DNA of 64,000 nt, from positions 2,802,501 through 2,866,500 of the forward strand of contig NZ_CP102428.1 in NCBI RefSeq assembly GCF_024652905.1. Direction: 5' to 3'. The position numbers were made by a program, and so were the translations under genes. Numbering within the stretch: the first letter of the stretch is position 1; each line of letters starts with the position of its first letter. Below, piece after piece: positions 1 to 8,048 of this stretch. Source of the DNA: Pseudomonas oryzihabitans. GTDB taxonomy: Bacteria; Pseudomonadota; Gammaproteobacteria; Pseudomonadales; Pseudomonadaceae. The notes below the pieces were generated by a model that had not been told where the DNA came from, did no database searches, and was given only the letters and a program-made list of their open reading frames with translations.

Positions 1-2780
1 GTGGCCGGTACCAGACCAGCCGCTTCGAGGGATTCCAGGATGCGGATGTTGTCGGGAAAACGCAGCAATTCGGGATGCTGCCACGACCAGGCCAGAACGG
101 CATATTGGACCATAAATTCGATATCGACGATACCGCCGGCATCCTGCTTGAGGTCGAACAGCTGCTCCGGCCGGCGCGCGTTCGGCCCCAGTCCGCCGGC
201 GGTCACCGCGGTGCCGAGGTTGTCGAGCATCTTGTCGCGCATGCCGGCCACGTCGGCCTGCAGGGTCGCCAGCTCCCGCTGCCGACCGAGGATGCGCGCC
301 CGCACCTCGTCGAAGCGTTCTCCTAGACGTGGACAACCCGCCACCACCCGCGCCCGCACCAGCGCCTGGTGCTCCCAGGTCCAGGCCTCGCTCTGCTGGT
401 AGCGCTCGAAGGCCTCCAGCGAACTCACCAGCAGCCCCGCCGCGCCGGACGGCCGCAGGCGCATGTCCACCTCGTAGAGGGTGCCCACCGGGGTGGTGGT
501 GGTGAGCAGATGGATGATGCGCTGGCCGAGGCGATTGAAGAACTGGGCGCCATCCATGGGCTTGGCGCCATCGGTCTCGGCCAGGGGATCGGCGTCGTGG
601 ATGAACACCAGGTCGAGGTCCGAGCCGTGGCCCAGCTCGATGCCGCCGACCTTGCCGTAGCCGACAACGATGAAGTCCGGCTGGCAGGGCGAGCCGTCGC
701 GCCGCTGCGGCGTGCCATGGCGCTGCACCAGCTGGCGCCAGGCCAGGCCGAAGACCTCTTCGAGGATCACCTCGGCCAGCCAGGTCAGGTAGTCGCTGAC
801 CTTCATCAGCGGCAGGCTGCCGGCGATCTCCGCCGCCGCCACCCGCAGGCTGTGGGCGCGCTTGAAGTGGCGCAGCACGTCCATCTGCTGCTCCAGGTCC
901 TCTTCGGGCAGGCGCATCAGACGTTCGCGCAATTCGGCAGCCAACTCAGGCTTCTGCGGCGGATGGTAGAGCCGACCCTCGTTGAGCAATTCGTCGAGCA
1001 ACGCTGGATAGCGGGCGATCTGCTCGGCCACCCAGGCACTGGCCCCGCAGAGTTCCAGCAGCCGCGCCAGGGCCGGCGGATTCTCGCTGAGCAGGACCAG
1101 GTAGGCGGAACGTCGCGCCACCGCCTCCACCAGTGGCAGCACCCGCTCCAGGGCGCGATCGGGTTGCTCGTCGGCACTGACCGCATCCAGCAGCCGCGGC
1201 ATGAAGGCATCCAGGCGTTCGCGACCGGCGCGCTGCATGGCGCGCACCTGGCCACTGGCACGCAGGTTGGCCAGCAGTTCCAGCGCCTGCTCCGGCGCCT
1301 GGAAGCCCGCCTCGCGCAGTCGCGCCAGGGACTCCTCGGGGTCGAGCAGGTCTTCCCACAGCGGCAGCCAGCTGTCTTCCAGCTCGGCGCTCTGGGTCTC
1401 CTCTTCGGGATCGGCGATGGTCTGCTGGAAATGCCAGTCGATGCGGCTGCGCCAGCCGTCGAGCGCCGCGCTGAATTCATCCCAGTCGGCATAGCCCATG
1501 AGGAAGGCCACCCGCGCCCGCCCCTGGGGATCCACCGGCAGGGTCTGGGTCTGCTGGTCGGCGATGGCCTGCAGCCCATGCTCGACATAGCGCAGGAAGC
1601 AGTAGCCCTCGCGGAGTTCCGCTTCGGCCGCGGCCGGCAGATAGTCGCGCTCGCGCAGACTGGTCAGCACCTTGAGCAGCGGTCGCTGTTGCAGCGCCGG
1701 ATCACGCCCGCCGTGGATCAGCTGGTAGGCCTGAGCGATGAACTCCACCTCGCGGATGCCGCCCGCGCCCAGCTTGACGTTGTCGGTCATGCCACGTCGG
1801 CGCACCTCCTGGCGGATCAGCTGCTTCATGCTGCGCAGGGCTTCGATGGCGGAGAAATCCAGATAGCGCCGATAGACGAAGGGTCGCAGCAGGGTCAGCA
1901 GCTCGGCGCCGCTGGCCTGGTCGCCGCCGACCACCCGTGCCTTGATCATGGCGTAGCGTTCCCAGTCGCGGCCCTGGTCCTGGTAATAGAGCTCCATGGC
2001 GGCAAAGCTCAGCACCAGGGCACCGGCGCTGCCATAGGGCCGCAGGCGCATGTCGACGCGAAAGACGAAGCCCTCCACCGTGGTGGCGTCCAGCGCCTTG
2101 ATCAGGCGTTGTCCGAGGCGGGTGAAGAATTCCTGGTTGTCCTGCTCGCGCCGCGCGCCGCGGGTCTCCCCGGCCTCGCCATAGGCGAAGATCAGGTCGA
2201 TGTCGGAGGACAGATTGAGCTCCCCCGCGCCCAGCTTGCCCATGCCCAGCACCACCAGCTGCTGCGGCTGACCGCTGTGACGACCGGTCGGCACGCCGAA
2301 CTGGCTGCACTGCTGGGCGTACAACCAGGCGCAGGCCTGGTCGATGCAGGCATCGGCCAGCTCACTGAGGTCGCGGCAGGTCTCCACCAGATCGGCGCGG
2401 CGGGTCAGGTCGCGCCAGACGATGCGCACCTGCTGCAACATGCGGAACCGCCGCAACCGGCGCCCCAGCTCGGCCTCGTCCGGGCAATCGACGAGCGCCT
2501 CGCGCAACCGCTGCGCCATCTCGCTCGGTGCCAGTGACAGCTCCAGATCGCCACTGTCGACCAATGCCAGGCAGGGCTCGGGCAGGCGGCAGAACTGCTC
2601 GACGACGAAGTCACTGAGAGCGGCCACCCGCCGCCAGTCGGCACGCTGCGCCGCGGACCAGTCTGCCTGGCGGGCGGCGGCCGCGGGCAGCGTGGCCAGG
2701 GCGTCGGCAAGGCGCCGGTCGGCGAGCTCGGCACATGCGACAAGAGTCGGAGGCAGATCGGGACGAAGGAGGGGTATCAT
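1..2780 (-). CDS. glnE: Glutamine synthetase adenylyltransferase / adenylyl-removing enzyme (3' end cut off)
   Basis: Bifunctional cytoplasmic enzyme that adenylylates and de-adenylylates glutamine synthetase in response to PII, so it sets nitrogen assimilation. The ATG at 2780 opens a frame that runs off the left edge after 926 codons; the family is about 980 residues, so roughly 50-60 C-terminal residues are missing. Two nucleotidyltransferase cores are visible. GMGKLG followed by the metal site SSDIDLIF lies near residue 177 (adenylyl-removing half). GYGKVG followed by GSDLDLVF lies near residue 705 (adenylyl-transferase half). It is divergent from aceE across 329 bp, the same neighbour as in P. 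aeruginosa. A long open frame on the opposite strand is a GC-bias shadow. Confidence 0.96.
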   Translation of the reverse strand, partial: MIPLLRPDLPPTLVACAELADRRLADALATLPAAAARQADWSAAQRADWRRVAALSDFVVEQFCRLPEPCLALVDSGDLELSLAPSEMAQRLREALVDCPDEAELGRRLRRFRMLQQVRIVWRDLTRRADLVETCRDLSELADACIDQACAWLYAQQCSQFGVPTGRHSGQPQQLVVLGMGKLGAGELNLSSDIDLIFAYGEAGETRGARREQDNQEFFTRLGQRLIKALDATTVEGFVFRVDMRLRPYGSAGALVLSFAAMELYYQDQGRDWERYAMIKARVVGGDQASGAELLTLLRPFVYRRYLDFSAIEALRSMKQLIRQEVRRRGMTDNVKLGAGGIREVEFIAQAYQLIHGGRDPALQQRPLLKVLTSLRERDYLPAAAEAELREGYCFLRYVEHGLQAIADQQTQTLPVDPQGRARVAFLMGYADWDEFSAALDGWRSRIDWHFQQTIADPEEETQSAELEDSWLPLWEDLLDPEESLARLREAGFQAPEQALELLANLRASGQVRAMQRAGRERLDAFMPRLLDAVSADEQPDRALERVLPLVEAVARRSAYLVLLSENPPALARLLELCGASAWVAEQIARYPALLDELLNEGRLYHPPQKPELAAELRERLMRLPEEDLEQQMDVLRHFKRAHSLRVAAAEIAGSLPLMKVSDYLTWLAEVILEEVFGLAWRQLVQRHGTPQRRDGSPCQPDFIVVGYGKVGGIELGHGSDLDLVFIHDADPLAETDGAKPMDGAQFFNRLGQRIIHLLTTTTPVGTLYEVDMRLRPSGAAGLLVSSLEAFERYQQSEAWTWEHQALVRARVVAGCPRLGERFDEVRARILGRQRELATLQADVAGMRDKMLDNLGTAVTAGGLGPNARRPEQLFDLKQDAGGIVDIEFMVQYAVLAWSWQHPELLRFPDNIRILESLEAAGLVPA

Positions 2781-2921
2781 GGGCAGTCCTGCGCAGGGAC
2801 GGTCGAACCCCACCACCCTGCCGCGAACCCCATGCCAGGGACATTCCGACGGACCACCTGGTCCGAGCGGGAACCGTTTTCACGTCCGCGGTTCGGAGTT
2901 CGCGAGCCCATGAGCAGCGCG

Positions 2922-2945
2922 TTCGACAAACGTCGAATTGTTTTT
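2922..2945 (+). terminator. Terminator-like hairpin upstream of aceE
   Basis: TTCGAC (2922-2927) and GTCGAA (2932-2937) can pair across a 4-nt loop and are followed by TTG and six T residues. The stem is only 6 bp, so it is weak as an intrinsic terminator. It lies on the aceE-sense strand upstream of any obvious aceE promoter. It could block stray upstream transcription or simply be an AT-rich promoter element. Confidence 0.3.
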
Positions 2946-2983
2946 TATCGCATTACAGCTCGGAGCTGAAACGGATTTGAATT

Positions 2984-2998
2984 TGTAGTAAAACTACA
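2984..2998. promoter_or_regulatory. Perfect 15-bp palindrome TGTAGT-AAA-ACTACA, candidate RpiR-family operator
   Basis: Two perfect 6-bp arms with a 3-bp spacer sit 112 bp upstream of the aceE start. The shape agrees with what I recall of RpiR-family carbon regulators of Pseudomonas (HexR/RccR, which respond to KDPG). RccR is reported to control aceE in P. fluorescens. That the site is a palindrome is seen directly; the assignment to RccR or HexR is inference. Confidence 0.55.
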
Positions 2999-3109
2999 CG
3001 CCGATCGGAACCGTCCGGTCATAAATCCAAGAATTTTCGCTGCCCCCAAGAGGCCGGCGGCGACCCTGAGGCGACCGATTTTGGAAGCCTTTCCGCCCTG
3101 GAGCAAGCC

Positions 3110-5752
3110 ATGCAAGATCTCGATCCCGTCGAAACCCAGGAATGGCTGGACGCCCTGGAGTCCGTCCTCGACCACGAAGGCGAGGAGCGCGTTCATTATC
3201 TGATGACCCGCATGGGCGAACTGGCTACCCGCAGTGGTACCCAGCTGCCCTACTCCATCAATACCCCCTATCGCAACACCATTCCAGTGACCAAGGAAGC
3301 CCATATGCCGGGCGACCTGTTCATGGAGCGGCGTATCCGCTCGCTGGTCCGCTGGAACGCCCTGGCGATGGTCATGCGCGCCAACCTCAAGGATCCGGAT
3401 CTGGGTGGCCACATCTCCACCTTTGCCTCCAGTGCCACCCTCTATGACATCGGCTTCAACTATTTCTGGAAGGCGCCCAACGAAGAGCACGGCGGCGACC
3501 TGATCTACTATCAGGGCCATGCCTCGCCCGGCGTCTACGCCCGTGCCTTCCTGGAAGGCCGCCTCTCCGAAGACCAGATGAACAACTTCCGTCAGGAAGT
3601 GGACGGCAAGGGGCTGTCGAGCTACCCGCACCCGCACCTGATGCCCGACTTCTGGCAGTTCCCGACCGTTTCCATGGGTCTGGGTCCGATCACTGCGATC
3701 TACCAGGCCCGCTTCATGAAGTACCTGGAGAACCGCGGCTACATCCCCGCCGGCAAGCAGAAGGTCTGGTGCTTCATCGGCGACGGCGAGTGCGACGAGC
3801 CGGAAACCCTGGGTGCCATCTCCCTGGCCGGCCGCGAGAACCTCGACAACCTGATCTTCGTCATCAACTGCAACCTGCAGCGCCTCGACGGCCCGGTACG
3901 GGGCAACGGCAAGATCGTTCAGGAACTGGAAGGCATCTTCCGCGGCGCCGACTGGAACGTCACCAAGGTCCTCTGGGGCCGCATGTGGGATCCGCTGTTC
4001 GCCCGCGACACCGAAGGTCGCATGCAGCAACGCATGGACGCCGTGGTCGATGGTGAATACCAGAACTACAAGGCCAAGGACGGTGCCTATGTGCGCAAGC
4101 ACTTCTTCGGCGCCAATCCCGAGCTGCTCAAGATGGTCGAGGACCTGTCCGACGACGAGATCTGGAAGCTCAACCGTGGCGGTCACGACCCCTACAAGGT
4201 CTATGCGGCCTACCACCAGGCGGTCAACCACAAGGGCCAGCCCACCGTCATCCTGGCCAAGACCATCAAGGGCTACGGCACCGGTGCGGGCGAAGCCAAG
4301 AACACCGCGCACAACACCAAGAAGGTCGATGTGGAGTCGCTGAAGAAATTCCGCGATCGCTTCGACATCCCGCTGAACGATTCCCAGCTCAGCGAGCTGC
4401 CCTTCTATCGTCCGGCCGACGACAGCGCCGAGATGAAGTACCTGATGGGCCGCCGCGAGTCCCTGGGTGGTCACCTGCCCCAGCGTCGCGCCCGCAGCAT
4501 CAGCATCCCCACCCCGCCCCTGGAAACCCTGAAGGCGGTGCTGGACGGCTCCGGTGATCGCGAGATCTCCACCACCATGGCCTTCGGCCGCATCCTGTCG
4601 CAACTGGTCAAGGACAAGGACCTGGGCAAGCGCATCGTGCCCATCCTCGCCGACGAGGCCCGTACCTTCGGCATGGAAGGCATGTTCCGCCAGTTGGGCA
4701 TCTACTCGCCCCATGGCCAGCTCTATGAGCCGGTCGATCGCGACCAGGTGATGTACTACCGCGAAGAGAAGGACGGCCAGATCCTCCAGGAAGGCCTCAA
4801 CGAAGCGGGCGCCATGTCCTCCTTCATCGCCGCCGGCACCGCCTACAGCAACTACAACCAGCCCATGCTGCCGGTCTACATCTTCTATTCGATGTTCGGC
4901 TTCCAGCGCATCGGCGACCTGGCCTGGGCGGCGGGCGATGCCCAGACCCGCGGCTTCCTGCTGGGCGGCACCTCCGGCCGTACCACCCTCAACGGCGAAG
5001 GCCTGCAGCACGAGGACGGTCACAGCCACATCCTGGCCGGCACCATCCCCAACTGCCGCAGCTACGATCCCACCTATGCCTACGAGCTGGCAGTGATCAT
5101 GCGCGAAGGCATCCATCAGATGATGGAACTGCAGCAGAGCGTCTTCTACTACATCACCGTGATGAACGAGAACTACCAGCAGCCGGCCATGCCCGCAGGT
5201 GTCGAAGACGGCATCATCAAGGGCATGTACCTGCTGGAAGAAGAGCAGGGCGACTTCAAGCACCGCGTCCAGCTGCTGGGCTCGGGCACCATCCTCAACG
5301 AGGTCCGCGCTGCCGCTGGCCTGCTGCGCGAGATGGGCGTCGGCGCCGACATCTGGAGCGTCACCAGCTTCAACGAATTGCGCCGTGAAGGCCTGGCCGT
5401 GGATCGCTGGAACCGCCTGCACCCGCTGGAAGAGCGCCGCCTGACCTATGTCGAGCAGTGCCTGGGCGAGCGCCAGGGTCCGGTCATCGCCTCCACCGAC
5501 TACATGAAGCTGTTCGCCGACCAGATCCGCCAGTGGGTCCCCACCGAATTCCAGGTGCTGGGTACCGACGGCTTCGGTCGCAGCGACAGCCGCAAGAAGC
5601 TGCGTGATCACTTCGAGGTCGACCGTCGCTGGGTCGCCGTCGCCGCTCTGCAGGCGCTGGCCAACCAAGGCAAGCTGGAACGCAAGGTCGTGGCCGATGC
5701 CATCACCAAGTTCGGCATCGACACCGAGAAGCGCAATCCCCTGGATTGCTGA
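3110..5752 (+). CDS. aceE: Pyruvate dehydrogenase E1 component, homodimeric type
   Basis: ThDP-dependent E1 subunit of the pyruvate dehydrogenase complex; it decarboxylates pyruvate and acetylates the lipoyl groups of AceF. The product is 880 residues, close to the 887 of E. coli AceE. The ThDP-binding stretch begins GDGECDEPE near residue 223 and ends in INCNLQ. A GGAG ribosome-binding site precedes the ATG. It is followed 28 bp later by aceF, so the pair is an operon. A candidate RpiR-type operator lies upstream. The 1038-codon open frame on the other strand has no family resemblance and is a shadow. Confidence 0.98.
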   Translation: MQDLDPVETQEWLDALESVLDHEGEERVHYLMTRMGELATRSGTQLPYSINTPYRNTIPVTKEAHMPGDLFMERRIRSLVRWNALAMVMRANLKDPDLGGHISTFASSATLYDIGFNYFWKAPNEEHGGDLIYYQGHASPGVYARAFLEGRLSEDQMNNFRQEVDGKGLSSYPHPHLMPDFWQFPTVSMGLGPITAIYQARFMKYLENRGYIPAGKQKVWCFIGDGECDEPETLGAISLAGRENLDNLIFVINCNLQRLDGPVRGNGKIVQELEGIFRGADWNVTKVLWGRMWDPLFARDTEGRMQQRMDAVVDGEYQNYKAKDGAYVRKHFFGANPELLKMVEDLSDDEIWKLNRGGHDPYKVYAAYHQAVNHKGQPTVILAKTIKGYGTGAGEAKNTAHNTKKVDVESLKKFRDRFDIPLNDSQLSELPFYRPADDSAEMKYLMGRRESLGGHLPQRRARSISIPTPPLETLKAVLDGSGDREISTTMAFGRILSQLVKDKDLGKRIVPILADEARTFGMEGMFRQLGIYSPHGQLYEPVDRDQVMYYREEKDGQILQEGLNEAGAMSSFIAAGTAYSNYNQPMLPVYIFYSMFGFQRIGDLAWAAGDAQTRGFLLGGTSGRTTLNGEGLQHEDGHSHILAGTIPNCRSYDPTYAYELAVIMREGIHQMMELQQSVFYYITVMNENYQQPAMPAGVEDGIIKGMYLLEEEQGDFKHRVQLLGSGTILNEVRAAAGLLREMGVGADIWSVTSFNELRREGLAVDRWNRLHPLEERRLTYVEQCLGERQGPVIASTDYMKLFADQIRQWVPTEFQVLGTDGFGRSDSRKKLRDHFEVDRRWVAVAALQALANQGKLERKVVADAITKFGIDTEKRNPLDC

Positions 5753-5780
5753 TGCGGCACACGGATAAGAGGAAACAACT

Positions 5781-7769
5781 GTGAGCGAGACCATCCGCGT
5801 ACCCGACATCGGCAGTGGCGACGGCGAAGTCATCGAGCTGCTGGTGAAGGTCGGCGATACCGTCGAGGCCGAACAGAGCCTGGTGGTGCTGGAGTCCGAC
5901 AAGGCCAGCATGGAGATTCCGGCCCCCAAGGCCGGCAAGATCGCCGCCCTGCACATCAAGGTCGGCGACACCCTCAAGACCGGTGATCTGCTGATCGACC
6001 TGGAAGGCGAGGACGCCGCCACCGGCAGCGAACCCGCCGCCGAACCCAAGGCCGAGTCCAAGCAGACCCAGGTCGAGGAAAGCGAAACCCCGACGCCAGC
6101 CGGCGACGAGGACGCTTCGGCGTCCGCCGGCGAAGGCGAGTCCCAGGAAATTCACGTTCCGGACATCGGCTCCAGCGGCAAGGCCAGCATCATCGAGGTG
6201 GCGGTCAAGCCCGGCGACACCATCGCCGCCGAGCAGACGCTGATCACCCTGGAATCCGACAAGGCCAGCATGGAAATCCCCTCCCCCGCCGCGGGCGTGG
6301 TGGAGAGCGTTTCCGTCAAGGTCGGCGACGAAGTGGGCACCGGCGATCTGATCCTGGTGCTCAAGGGCGCCGCCAATGCCAAGCCGAGCAAGAGCGTCGA
6401 ATCCAAGGCCGGCGACAAGCCCGCCAAGGAAGCCGCCGAGCCCGAGCTGCACGAAGAAGCCGCTGCCGAGCCGGCCGGTGAGTCGGTCGAGGAGATCAAG
6501 GTCCCCGACATCGGCTCCACCGGCAGTGCCAACGTCATCGAGGTGCTTGTCAAGGCCGGTGACCAGGTCAAGGCCGAGCAGTCGCTGATCGTGCTGGAGT
6601 CCGACAAGGCCAGCATGGAAATCCCGGCGCCCAAGGCGGGCGTGGTGGAAAGTGTCGCCATCAAGGTCAATGACCAGGCCAAGACCGGCGATCTGATCCT
6701 GACCCTGAAGGTGGCCGGTGCCGCGCCCAAGCAGGCGGCCAAGCCGGCTGCCGGCAACACCGCCGCCAGCGCGCCGTCTGCCGAGAAGAAAGCCGAGGCT
6801 CCGGCCAAGGCTGCCGCCCCGGCCAGCGCACCCGCCGCCGGCAAGGGCAAGAAGGTCCATGCCGGCCCGGCCGTGCGCATGGTCGCCCGTGAGTTCGGCG
6901 TCGACCTGGGCGAGGTCACCCCGACCGGTCCCAAGGGCCGCATCCTCAAGGAAGACGTCCAGGCCTACGTCAAGGATCAGCTGCAGAAGAGCAAGGCGGC
7001 TCCGGCCGCGGCTGCAGGGGCCACCGGTGGCGCCGGCATTCCGCCGATCCCCACCGTGGACTTCAGCAAGTTCGGCGAGATCGAAGAGGTGCCGATGACG
7101 CGCCTCATGCAGGTCGGCGCCAACAACCTGCATCGCAGCTGGCTGAACGTGCCCCACGTGACCCAGTTCGACCAGTCCGACGTGACCGATCTGGAAGCCT
7201 TCCGGGTAGGCCAGAAAGCCGTTGCGGAAAAGGCCGGCGTCAAGTTGACCATCCTGCCGTTCCTGCTCAAGGCCTGCGCCCATGTGCTCAAGGAACTGCC
7301 GGACTTCAACGCCTCCCTGGCCCCCAGCGGCAAGGCGGTGATCCGCAAGAAGTACGTGCATATCGGCTTCGCCGTGGACACCCCGGACGGCCTGCTGGTC
7401 CCGGTCATCCGCAACGTCGACCAGAAGAGCCTCCTGCAACTCGCCGCCGAAGCCGCCCAGCTGGCGGAAAAGGCGCGGACCAAGAAGCTCAGCGGTGACG
7501 ACATGCAGGGCGCCTGCTTCACCATTTCCAGCCTGGGTCACATCGGCGGTACCGGCTTCACGCCGATCGTCAATGCCCCGGAAGTGGCGATCCTCGGCGT
7601 GTCCAAGGCCAGCATGCAGCCGGTCTGGGACGGCAAGGCCTTCCAGCCGCGCCTGATGCTGCCGCTGTCGCTGTCCTACGATCACCGCGTGATCAACGGG
7701 GCGGCTGCCGCGCGCTTCACCAAGCGCCTGGGCGATCTGCTGACGGAAATCCGCAGCCTGCTGCTGTAA
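5781..7769 (+). CDS. aceF: Dihydrolipoamide acetyltransferase (pyruvate dehydrogenase E2), three lipoyl domains
   Basis: E2 core of pyruvate dehydrogenase; it transfers acetyl from lipoyl-lysine to CoA. The start is a GTG placed after AAGAGGA. The 662 residues contain three lipoyl domains with the same ESDKASMEIP lipoylation motif (lysines near 41, 159 and 278), separated by Ala/Pro/Glu-rich linkers. An E3/E1-binding domain follows (about 355-392), then the catalytic domain with the active-site DHR and FTISSLG segments. Three lipoyl domains match E. coli and Azotobacter; from memory P. aeruginosa AceF has two and about 547 residues. A terminator follows. Confidence 0.98.
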   Translation: MSETIRVPDIGSGDGEVIELLVKVGDTVEAEQSLVVLESDKASMEIPAPKAGKIAALHIKVGDTLKTGDLLIDLEGEDAATGSEPAAEPKAESKQTQVEESETPTPAGDEDASASAGEGESQEIHVPDIGSSGKASIIEVAVKPGDTIAAEQTLITLESDKASMEIPSPAAGVVESVSVKVGDEVGTGDLILVLKGAANAKPSKSVESKAGDKPAKEAAEPELHEEAAAEPAGESVEEIKVPDIGSTGSANVIEVLVKAGDQVKAEQSLIVLESDKASMEIPAPKAGVVESVAIKVNDQAKTGDLILTLKVAGAAPKQAAKPAAGNTAASAPSAEKKAEAPAKAAAPASAPAAGKGKKVHAGPAVRMVAREFGVDLGEVTPTGPKGRILKEDVQAYVKDQLQKSKAAPAAAAGATGGAGIPPIPTVDFSKFGEIEEVPMTRLMQVGANNLHRSWLNVPHVTQFDQSDVTDLEAFRVGQKAVAEKAGVKLTILPFLLKACAHVLKELPDFNASLAPSGKAVIRKKYVHIGFAVDTPDGLLVPVIRNVDQKSLLQLAAEAAQLAEKARTKKLSGDDMQGACFTISSLGHIGGTGFTPIVNAPEVAILGVSKASMQPVWDGKAFQPRLMLPLSLSYDHRVINGAAAARFTKRLGDLLTEIRSLLL

Positions 7770-7818
7770 ACGCCACAGGACGGTAATGGCTTCCCGCTAC
7801 CGTCTTCTGGTGTAGCAA

Positions 7819-7843
7819 GAACCCCGCTCATGCGGGGTTTTTG
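7819..7843 (+). terminator. Rho-independent terminator after aceF
   Basis: The stem ACCCCGC (7821-7827) pairs with GCGGGGT (7832-7838) over a 4-nt TCAT loop and is followed by a T run. It lies 50 bp after the aceF stop and ends the aceEF operon before dipA. Confidence 0.9.
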
Positions 7844-8048
7844 CTGCCAGATCAACCGAAAGATCCAGGAAAAAGGTAGGATGAGCGCCCTGAGCGTCGC
7901 CCCTTGCATGCCCTGGGCCCTATCGGGCAACCTTGACAGCTATCCCAGAGCGCTGGCGAGACGGAGAGGAAGAAGGATTAATGATTTGTCTGTCCTTTCC
8001 GATAACCCTAGGACATTTTTCCGTCTTCACAAGGACGCGGACCCTCGC

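Larger units (their letters stand above)
2781..3109. other. Divergent glnE-aceE intergenic region
   Basis: This 329-bp non-coding stretch separates two divergent genes and must carry both promoters. No convincing small gene is present. It contains three symmetrical elements listed below or here: a 6-bp-stem hairpin followed by T-rich sequence (2922-2945), a short palindrome CAGCTC-G-GAGCTG (2956-2968), and the operator-like TGTAGT-AAA-ACTACA (2984-2998). It is clearly more AT-rich than the flanking coding DNA from about 2935 to 3000. I could not assign a clean -35/-10 pair. Confidence 0.7.

Noticed and set aside
1254..1270. TGGCAC-N5-TTGGC as a sigma-54 promoter
   Set aside because: It lies inside the glnE coding region on the antisense strand with no gene to drive, and the -12 element is poor.
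369..2537. A 722-codon open frame antisense to glnE
   Set aside because: It has no family motif, is rich in Gln/His/Gly as expected for the complement of GC-rich codons, and the opposite strand encodes an unmistakable GlnE.
2611..2883. A small frame covering the glnE start region
   Set aside because: Out of frame with GlnE, no homology, and it would cover the glnE translation start.
2945..6061. A 1038-codon open frame antisense to aceE
   Set aside because: It spans two genes on the other strand, lacks a ribosome site and recognisable domains, and is a shadow of strongly biased codons.
5890..6630. Spaced direct repeats that might suggest a CRISPR-like or mobile repeat
   Set aside because: They are the coding repeats of the lipoyl domains, irregularly spaced and in frame.
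5703..7685. A 660-codon frame antisense to aceF with repeated segments
   Set aside because: The repeats are the complements of the three lipoyl domains, so the pattern comes from aceF.
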